A stretch of DNA of 64,000 bases from Paenibacillus profundus (lineage in GTDB: Bacteria > Bacillota > Bacilli > Paenibacillales > Paenibacillaceae): NCBI RefSeq assembly GCF_021369635.1, contig NZ_JAJNBZ010000006.1:62001-126000 (forward strand). Reading direction: 5' to 3'. The position numbers and the translations under genes are program-made. The notes under the pieces are model-generated. The model was not told where the DNA came from. It did no database searches and saw only the letters and a program-made list of their open reading frames with translations. This document shows positions 57,851-64,000 of the stretch, piece by piece; within the stretch, counting starts at the first letter, position 1, and each line of letters begins with the position of its first letter.

Positions 57851-59107
57851 TCATTTGGCCGCTTTCAGTGAATGGGAGGGACTCTGTTCTGCTTTCCTCA
57901 GCTTCACATGAATGGACAAGTAAATTACACTGACCACTAGACAAAAGCCCAGCATGCACAATCCCGATAAAAAGTACGTCGTGTTAATTCCCAACCAGGC
58001 TACACCTGCTCCTCCGAAGAGGGGGCCCAAAATATAGGTGAGCGCCATTACCGTACCGAACTTATTCATCATTCCTCCAGCAGAAGCCATTTGATTCATC
58101 TTTTTCAAGTAGAGGGAAAAACCGATTTGCCAGCAAACGCCTCCGATAAAAAATAGTGCCAGAAACCAAATCACGTCAATTTGACGGTTCATAGCCCAGG
58201 TCACAACTAAGAAAACGAGCGACAGTCCGAGCGAAGAAAAGCTGAGTAACTTAAAGGGTGTCGTGTTGGTAGACGATTCGGATTCGAACCACATGCGAAT
58301 CAAAAAGGTGCCCACGCCAGCGGCAGCCATTACAAAAGCAACGATAGCGGCATTATTCCATAGGAAAATATCCCGGAACAACACAACCAATTGAGAATCG
58401 CCGACCGTTACGAAGAAAGACATCGATGCAAGTATAACTAACCCTAACGTCAGATATGCGCCTGTAGACAAATCCAAGGCCGCATTCTTTTTCAATTCAT
58501 CTGCTGTTTCATGGAAGGGTTCGTCACTTTGCGGCACCCCCACCTCTTCACGTCTGAACAGGTACACAATAGGTATGGCGGCAATTACGTAAATAAGTGC
58601 CGCTATCCACAACGTGACCTGCGGCTGCCACAGCATGACGCTTAGTCCGGCCGCCAGAGGACCTGCGAACTTGATGATCGCCGCAAAGCGTTCAAACCTG
58701 TTATCGATAGCGGCATATCGTTGCGGAGAGCACATTCTTTGCAGCAGCGCATTTTGTCCGTTGACGTAGCACCCGATGAACACCCCTTTGAGGAGAATCA
58801 ATAGAATCGCCGTCATAAAAGACTGATTGGACAGATGGAGTATCATGATCACTCCGCTTCCCACAGCGGCCGTCATCATGACAAGTTCATTCCGCTTCTG
58901 AATACGGCCGGTTCCCAAAGCGGTCGCTAAGGCCATCGATCCTGAAAAGCTCATAACTAACACGCCCAGCTGCACTGGCGTAGAGGTATAGTAGAAGCCC
59001 CAGTAATTGAGCATGGACACGAGATCGACCCATACCGCCAAATTATAGATAACCGCCGACCAGAAGAGGATACGGATCATCATATTTTTTGCGTCATTCT
59101 TTCCCAT
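57851..59107 (-). CDS. MFS transporter
   Basis: A 418-residue protein with twelve predicted helices of the major facilitator type (early loop GTGRIQKRNELV between helices 2 and 3; long central loop rich in acidic residues at about 195-225; second half LIRMWFESESSTNTTPFKLL). It resembles the macrolide-efflux-like exporters often found at the end of NRPS clusters and probably exports the product or a precursor. AGAAGGAGCGTGCCTCC precedes the ATG. It is 20 bp after the methyltransferase gene, in the same transcript. Confidence 0.85.
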   Translation of the reverse strand: MGKNDAKNMMIRILFWSAVIYNLAVWVDLVSMLNYWGFYYTSTPVQLGVLVMSFSGSMALATALGTGRIQKRNELVMMTAAVGSGVIMILHLSNQSFMTAILLILLKGVFIGCYVNGQNALLQRMCSPQRYAAIDNRFERFAAIIKFAGPLAAGLSVMLWQPQVTLWIAALIYVIAAIPIVYLFRREEVGVPQSDEPFHETADELKKNAALDLSTGAYLTLGLVILASMSFFVTVGDSQLVVLFRDIFLWNNAAIVAFVMAAAGVGTFLIRMWFESESSTNTTPFKLLSFSSLGLSLVFLVVTWAMNRQIDVIWFLALFFIGGVCWQIGFSLYLKKMNQMASAGGMMNKFGTVMALTYILGPLFGGAGVAWLGINTTYFLSGLCMLGFCLVVSVIYLSIHVKLRKAEQSPSHSLKAAK

Positions 59108-59127
59108 GGAGGCACGCTCCTTCTCTA

Positions 59128-59934
59128 TTAATTGGGTTTGGATCCGCAGACCGCCATCATGATCAGCAATGCATATGGATGGGCAGTGCCCAGAAATGCT
59201 GCCACACCTTTTTCCACCGCAGCCACTTCTTCTTCCGTAGCAAAGCCATTGTCTACCATCGTTCTCATTTCTTCGGCATCCACCTGCGGCAGGAATGATC
59301 GGATGCCTATCTCATCGCTGTGCGCTGCTATCAGCTTCAGATCAAGATCCGCGTAGCCGTTTGTCTGCAAAATATGCCACAGTTGACGTCCAATAAATCG
59401 GTTGCCCCCTTGCGAAGATTGTTCCTTGGCATGCTGATTCAGTATATATTGCAGTTCCGGTATGACGGGATCGATAATGCCCCAAATGGCATCGTCCACA
59501 TCCAAAACAATTAGTTTCCCGCCTGGTTTTAATAAGTCGAAGATGTTCTGTGCGGCTAAGATGGGATCGGGTAAATGTTGAAAGACAAGCCTGGCGATAG
59601 CAACGTCAAATTGCCCAAGAGACAGGCGATGATCCAAAATATCGTCCTGCATGATGCTGATGCGGTCTTTCTGCTCGGGGGTTATGTTGTGCTGTGCGTA
59701 TTGAACAAAATACTCTTCAATCTCGATGGAAGTGATGCGGCTAGCAGGATACTTTTGCAGGAGTCGCTCTGATATGAACCCAGGTCCGCTGCCGACCTCC
59801 AAGATGGAATCGCCGTCCTTGACGCCGAACTGGTCTAAGACCTGCTCTTCCTTTGACCAGCTGATATCCATTTGCCCCTTCATCCGGTCCATTAAACGCT
59901 TCATTTTCCATTCATCCATCATCAGTTTATTCAT
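59128..59934 (-). CDS. Class I SAM-dependent methyltransferase
   Basis: A 268-residue methyltransferase. SILEVGSGPGFISERLL (residues 43-59) is motif I, SIEIEEYFVQYA motif II, and DVAIARLVFQHLPDP with LLKPGGKLIVLDVDD complete the fold. Its gene starts 14 bp after the NRPS stop, so it is cotranscribed and probably tailors the peptide at an O or N atom. The substrate cannot be read. TATAAAGGGGTGGATGTAA lies before the ATG. Confidence 0.88.
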   Translation of the reverse strand: MNKLMMDEWKMKRLMDRMKGQMDISWSKEEQVLDQFGVKDGDSILEVGSGPGFISERLLQKYPASRITSIEIEEYFVQYAQHNITPEQKDRISIMQDDILDHRLSLGQFDVAIARLVFQHLPDPILAAQNIFDLLKPGGKLIVLDVDDAIWGIIDPVIPELQYILNQHAKEQSSQGGNRFIGRQLWHILQTNGYADLDLKLIAAHSDEIGIRSFLPQVDAEEMRTMVDNGFATEEEVAAVEKGVAAFLGTAHPYALLIMMAVCGSKPN

Positions 59935-59948
59935 TTACATCCACCCCT

Positions 59949-62900
59949 TTATATGGTAATAGATTCAAAATAACCGCTGTCGACAAAATACTCGATATAG
60001 GTTTTCAATCTCTTCTCATCCATCTGCGGGCAATCTATGTTCATATTTTTCAGGAAGGCAAACGTGTTGTTCGCGCTAAATATAGGTGCTTCTCCTTCAA
60101 TCATGGACAGCTCCTCGATAAATGGCAGCACAGAAATATCCACTTGTTCCGGAGTGCCGGTCTCCGATAGATCAGACACAGCTCTTTTCCAGTTGTCCCA
60201 AGGCAGCTGTTCAAATGAATATCCCAGCTTCAACAACATACCGACGATTTCCTTGAACGAACAATCGTGATCATTCATGACGTGAAACGTTTGGTTCCCA
60301 TAAAGGGGATCGTGTGCGAGTTGGACAATGATTGTACCGGCAAAATCAGCCGGAATCAGGTTGAACCGGAAATCAATATCCGGAAAGGCACCCAGTTGGA
60401 GACAGAACCGGACTATCTTCCAAAAAAAATCGCTATCCTGGCACACTCCGGTACGGCTGTCCCCCGAAATTCTGCCAAGACGGTAAATATTGATGGGGAG
60501 TCCTCGGTTTCTCCCTTCCCTCATTAATCCTTCCGCTACCCATTTGCTTTGCGTATAGCCCAATTTTAATGTTTCGAAGTAGATAGGGACATCATCCTCC
60601 AGGATGATTTTCTTGTTTTTGGCATCTTCTTCTGAGAAAACATATAAAGTGGAAATATAGTGAACCGGTTTCAAGCTGCCGGCCGCAGCCAATCTCAGAA
60701 TCGATTCGCAGCCCTTGACATTGGCCGCCTCCAAGGCCGAATAGGGATAGGCGAAATTCACGGTGGCTCCGTTATGGTAAATGGACGTAATTTGCTTCGT
60801 CAAAAAGTTGTAGGTTGCCTCATCCAAGCCAAGCCGCTCGGTGCCCAAGTCTCCGGTAATGACTGTGATTCGGTGAATCAGGTCATCTTTCCACAGCAAA
60901 TATTTCTTCATTCCGCTTATTAATTTTTGCATTCCCGCCTCTCGGTTATCGGCACGAACAAGGCAGTATACTTGTGTATCTGGTTTCTGCAAAAGCTCGT
61001 GCAGTAAGAAAGCCCCGAAGAATCCCGTGCCTCCGGTCAGCAACACGGACTGGCTGCATTCTGTCTGCGGCGCCAGCGGGACGCCAGCTCCCTGAATCGC
61101 CGGATCCAACACTACTTTGCTTGCCAAATCCAACTGGACGTCAGGTGCTTCTTGCGCCATTGATCTGTCTATTTGCCGGGCTATGCTTTTGATCGTCGGT
61201 TCCAGCATCAACTGCATCAACGGGATATGCACCTGAAATTGTTTTTTAATCTGAAACATCATTTGACTGATCAACAGCGAATGGCCGCCGATTTCGAAGA
61301 AGTGATCTTCCATCCCAACCTGATCCACATCCAGCAAGCTCAGCCACATGTCTTGCAGCGCTTTTTCCGTAACCGTGTGCGGAAGCTGGTCATGTTCTGG
61401 TGTTTGACCCGCCCATGACCTGTTTGGTTTGAGCTCACGTAATTTCCCGCGTTCAATCTTGCCGTTCGCCGTTAACGGAAACTGTTCCAGCACCACAAAT
61501 TGAGCAGGAATCATATAATCGGGAAGCCGTTTTTGGATCTCATCACGAATGATGGCAACAAGCTTATTTTCCACCTCCTGCTGTAATGGAACGCTTGACA
61601 GCTGCTGCCCCGCCTTCTTGGCATCCATGTTAGGAAAGGGCACAATCTTATCTCCCCCGATATTAGGTGTAAAAATAACGTCCAGACAGCCCTCATGCAC
61701 CGCCTCTGAAAGGAGCATTTCCACATTGTGGCTATGTCCCCCCCACTGAACCATCGCCTCAGGCTCTATTCCCTTCGGAGAATCTCCTCCCTGTTGACTC
61801 CGTTTACGGTAATCCGCAATTTTGTCTTTGGGATTGGCTTGACGGCACCAGCGCAGGAAGCTCCACTCTTCCACAACGCGGGAGTTCGGTATTCCTTTAA
61901 TAAGGAAGCATGCTTGCGGATGTTGTCTACACAGCTCGCCTCCATTCAACAATGTCTCGACGCCGGGACTCCAGTCGTAGCTGGCTTCCGGTTCCCACAC
62001 CGCCTTCTCCCCGATATGCAGCACCGAATCGAAGCGGAATTTGCTCATCTCGTTGTGGAAGGCTCCTTTTTTATACAGCACTTCCACCGCTTTGATCTCA
62101 GGCAAACGCTGCTGCAATTCAAGGAAATATCCGCTGTCCAGCATCAGCTCGCTATGTTGCTTCATTTTACGCTGCACCAATCGGCTGAACTCCGACATTG
62201 TGGTCTGATCGTCCACACCATTCAACACAACAGAGGAATGAAACGCCTCCCTGAACATGAAGCCGCAAATGTCTCCCATAAAAATGCAGCCGCCCGGCTT
62301 CACTCTTCCGGCACTATGCTGCAGCACCGTATGCAGATAGGACAAATCAGGGAAATACTGCACCACCGAGTTCAAAATAATCATATCGACCTGTTCCAGG
62401 TCGGGAAGCTCGTGAGCGTTGCATTTGTACAGTTCCACCCTGTCCCGGGCATCACCCAACACATGCAAATGACTGTCCACATATTCGATCGCCTTCTCGG
62501 ATAAATCGGTGCCAATATAGGATTCGCAAAATGGGGCGACACGGAAAAGCAGAAGCCCGGTGCCGCAGCCAATTTCCAACACCCTCTTTGGCTTGTATTT
62601 CAAAATCCTTTTAACCGTTTCATTCGTCCATTCTTCCATCTCAACCGCAGGTATGGGTTGGCCTGTAAAAGTGTCGTTCCAACCGACAATATGAAACGTT
62701 TTATCGTCATGTTCATTCCCCTTGGTGTAGTAACTGTCAAAGACCGTTTCCCATCTGTCAACCATATCGTGTGTCATCTGCACCAATGGACCGATCGTAT
62801 GCAGCCGGTTTTTTTGAGGGATCAGATAACAAGTGATTTTGGGATCTCCATGTTCGTTCCGGTCGACTACCGCTACGTTTTGGGAGACAAGTTCGTGCTC

Positions 62901-64000
62901 CCCGACCACTCCCTCGATTTCTCCGAGCTCGATGCGGAAGCCGCGAATCTTCACTTGCTCATCCCGGCGTCCCAAATATTCGATCTCTCCCGCTGCCGTC
63001 CACCTGGCCAAGTCTCCAGAGCAGTACAGACGCCCGGACTGACTTCCCGCCCCTGCAAACGGATTCGCGATAAACCTTTCCTTGTTCAACTCCTCACGCT
63101 TCCAATAGCCGCGTGCCACTCCTCGTCCGCCAATGTACAGTTCACCCGCGACTCCAACGGGAACCGGCTGCTGGTGTTCGTCCAGAATGTACGCCTGCAG
63201 ATCCGGCAGCGGCATACCGATTACACTTCCCGATCTTGCTTCCAGATCAGCTATGGATAAGGGCCTGTAAGTGGCATGAACCGTTATTTCAGTGATGCCG
63301 TACATATTGATCAATTGGGGATGCCGGTCACCGTGAATGTCGAACCAAGGACGCAGCGACTGCAGTTCCAGCGCTTCGCCACCGAAAATAATGTATCGCA
63401 ATGACAGATCGGTGCTTCCTGCCATCCCCGGATGCTGTTCAATATGCATCAATTGCTTGAAGGCGGACGGCGTCTGATTGAGCACGGTAACCTGTTCCCG
63501 GACCAGGAGCCGGTAGAAGTCTTCAAACGAACGCGTGACGTCGAACGGCACGATAACGAGCCGGCCTCCATGCAGTAGAGCTCCCCATATTTCCCAGACT
63601 GAAAAATCAAAGGCGCACGAGTGATATAGTGTCCATACGTCTTGATCGTGAAATTCGAATAATCGTTGCGTCGAAATGAATAGGCGGCTCACGCTTCCAT
63701 GTTCAACGAGCACTCCCTTCGGAAGCCCGGTTGAACCCGACGTATAAATCATATAAGCCACATCGGTTTCACTTGTTTGAGTATTCAAATTCTCTGCTGA
63801 ATATTTGGCTATCTCCAGTTCCTCTGCCGTAACTTGAATCCGCGTACAGGACGCTTCGGAGAGCAGTTCGTGCGTATCGTCATCCACCAGCAGCAGCGAA
63901 CATCCAGAATCGCTTACCATCCAGCGAATTCTTTCTTCGGGATACGCCGGATCGATGGGAACATAGGCACAGCCGGCCTTAAGAACCGCCAATATACTTG
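59949..64000 (-). CDS. NRPS terminal module: interrupted A domain (with methyltransferase), carrier, reductase (5' partial)
   Basis: The gene runs off the right edge, and the visible part is at least 1347 residues (numbered from the Met at 63992, which is inside the A domain). Adenylation motifs: A3 MIYTSGSTGLPKG (81-93), A4 FDFSVWEIWG (129-138), A5 NMYGITE (229-235), A7 YCSGDLAR (323-330), A8 GRRDEQVKIRGFRIELGEIE (341-360). A SAM methyltransferase (VLEIGCGTG, 471-479) is inserted between A8 and A9. The A domain resumes at LPDYMIP and A10 TANGKIERGKL with Lys845. The carrier site is GGHSLL (Ser905). A thioester-reductase domain (LTGGTGFFGAFLL near 985; YTQSKWVAE with Tyr and Lys) ends the protein. 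The product should therefore leave as an aldehyde or alcohol, with an N-methylated last residue likely. No thioesterase is present. Confidence 0.93.
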   Translation of the reverse strand, partial: SILAVLKAGCAYVPIDPAYPEERIRWMVSDSGCSLLLVDDDTHELLSEASCTRIQVTAEELEIAKYSAENLNTQTSETDVAYMIYTSGSTGLPKGVLVEHGSVSRLFISTQRLFEFHDQDVWTLYHSCAFDFSVWEIWGALLHGGRLVIVPFDVTRSFEDFYRLLVREQVTVLNQTPSAFKQLMHIEQHPGMAGSTDLSLRYIIFGGEALELQSLRPWFDIHGDRHPQLINMYGITEITVHATYRPLSIADLEARSGSVIGMPLPDLQAYILDEHQQPVPVGVAGELYIGGRGVARGYWKREELNKERFIANPFAGAGSQSGRLYCSGDLARWTAAGEIEYLGRRDEQVKIRGFRIELGEIEGVVGEHELVSQNVAVVDRNEHGDPKITCYLIPQKNRLHTIGPLVQMTHDMVDRWETVFDSYYTKGNEHDDKTFHIVGWNDTFTGQPIPAVEMEEWTNETVKRILKYKPKRVLEIGCGTGLLLFRVAPFCESYIGTDLSEKAIEYVDSHLHVLGDARDRVELYKCNAHELPDLEQVDMIILNSVVQYFPDLSYLHTVLQHSAGRVKPGGCIFMGDICGFMFREAFHSSVVLNGVDDQTTMSEFSRLVQRKMKQHSELMLDSGYFLELQQRLPEIKAVEVLYKKGAFHNEMSKFRFDSVLHIGEKAVWEPEASYDWSPGVETLLNGGELCRQHPQACFLIKGIPNSRVVEEWSFLRWCRQANPKDKIADYRKRSQQGGDSPKGIEPEAMVQWGGHSHNVEMLLSEAVHEGCLDVIFTPNIGGDKIVPFPNMDAKKAGQQLSSVPLQQEVENKLVAIIRDEIQKRLPDYMIPAQFVVLEQFPLTANGKIERGKLRELKPNRSWAGQTPEHDQLPHTVTEKALQDMWLSLLDVDQVGMEDHFFEIGGHSLLISQMMFQIKKQFQVHIPLMQLMLEPTIKSIARQIDRSMAQEAPDVQLDLASKVVLDPAIQGAGVPLAPQTECSQSVLLTGGTGFFGAFLLHELLQKPDTQVYCLVRADNREAGMQKLISGMKKYLLWKDDLIHRITVITGDLGTERLGLDEATYNFLTKQITSIYHNGATVNFAYPYSALEAANVKGCESILRLAAAGSLKPVHYISTLYVFSEEDAKNKKIILEDDVPIYFETLKLGYTQSKWVAEGLMREGRNRGLPINIYRLGRISGDSRTGVCQDSDFFWKIVRFCLQLGAFPDIDFRFNLIPADFAGTIIVQLAHDPLYGNQTFHVMNDHDCSFKEIVGMLLKLGYSFEQLPWDNWKRAVSDLSETGTPEQVDISVLPFIEELSMIEGEAPIFSANNTFAFLKNMNIDCPQMDEKRLKTYIEYFVDSGYFESITI

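Noticed and set aside
61728-62504. Plus-strand 258-codon frame opposite the NRPS
   Set aside because: Antisense shadow of the methyltransferase insert in the NRPS.
1-64000. tRNA and rRNA genes
   Set aside because: No cloverleaf or conserved rRNA segments were noticed on either strand when reading intergenic regions.

Overview
The window (about 50% G+C, strong AAGGAGG-type ribosome sites, Gram-positive gene set) looks like a Paenibacillus-type Firmicute chromosome. Indicators are a stand-alone bacterial nitric oxide synthase, bifunctional MprF, LrgAB, WYL regulators, Fur boxes of Bacillus type, copper-amine-oxidase-like secreted proteins and a large NRPS gene. The species is not fixed by the sequence. 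All families are called by eye from motifs; no database search was run.

Layout. 1-0.55 kb: the 3' end of a phage-type protein with a self-cleaving Peptidase_G2 domain. 0.75-4.0 kb: a leftward WYL regulator, two tandem paralogues with a BtrH-like look, and a zinc-ribbon peptide. 4.1-7 kb: an intergenic repeat, a toroid-repeat protein, a decayed AlkZ-related gene and a second WYL regulator. 7-11.5 kb: nitric oxide synthase, then a MarR-UvrA-like drug-resistance operon with a readable promoter and operator. 11.5-23.2 kb: stand-alone metabolic and resistance-type genes (two APH-fold kinases, a nucleotide-kinase-like protein, a GMC oxidoreductase operon, an enolase-superfamily enzyme, a VOC protein, a DCC protein, and a divergent XRE-cupin/EmrE-type exporter pair).

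23.2-27.3 kb is a lower-G+C patch full of broken genes: a Tn554-type tnpC relic with an internal stop, a headless frameshifted LysR gene and a 50-codon remnant of a Vat/Xat acetyltransferase. These surround an intact HxlR regulator and a PRISE-type reductase. 27.3-34.4 kb: two secreted proteins, lrgAB and mprF. 34.4-36 kb: a tyrosine recombinase with a dif-like 28-bp site touching its stop codon and a perfect 13-bp inverted repeat just ahead of its start. 36-42.6 kb: a metallo-hydrolase, murC, an FMN-dependent hydroxy-acid oxidase, and an ECF sigma/anti-sigma locus. Two promoters of that locus carry identical -35 and -10 blocks at identical spacing, so the sigma factor probably controls itself and a secreted look-alike of its own anti-sigma factor.

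43.2-53.1 kb is an iron-uptake block under four Fur boxes: a lipoprotein receptor, an AraC regulator fused to a copy of that receptor, a MarR-like protein, a FecE ATPase, an FNR-like reductase, an ABC exporter and two FecCD permeases. 53.8-64 kb is the end of a biosynthetic cluster transcribed leftward: an NRPS (adenylation domain interrupted by a methyltransferase, carrier domain, terminal reductase), a methyltransferase, an MFS exporter, a LolD/FtsX-type ABC pair and a GNAT acetyltransferase. The NRPS runs off the right edge. Its adjacency to the Fur block raises, but does not prove, a metallophore product.
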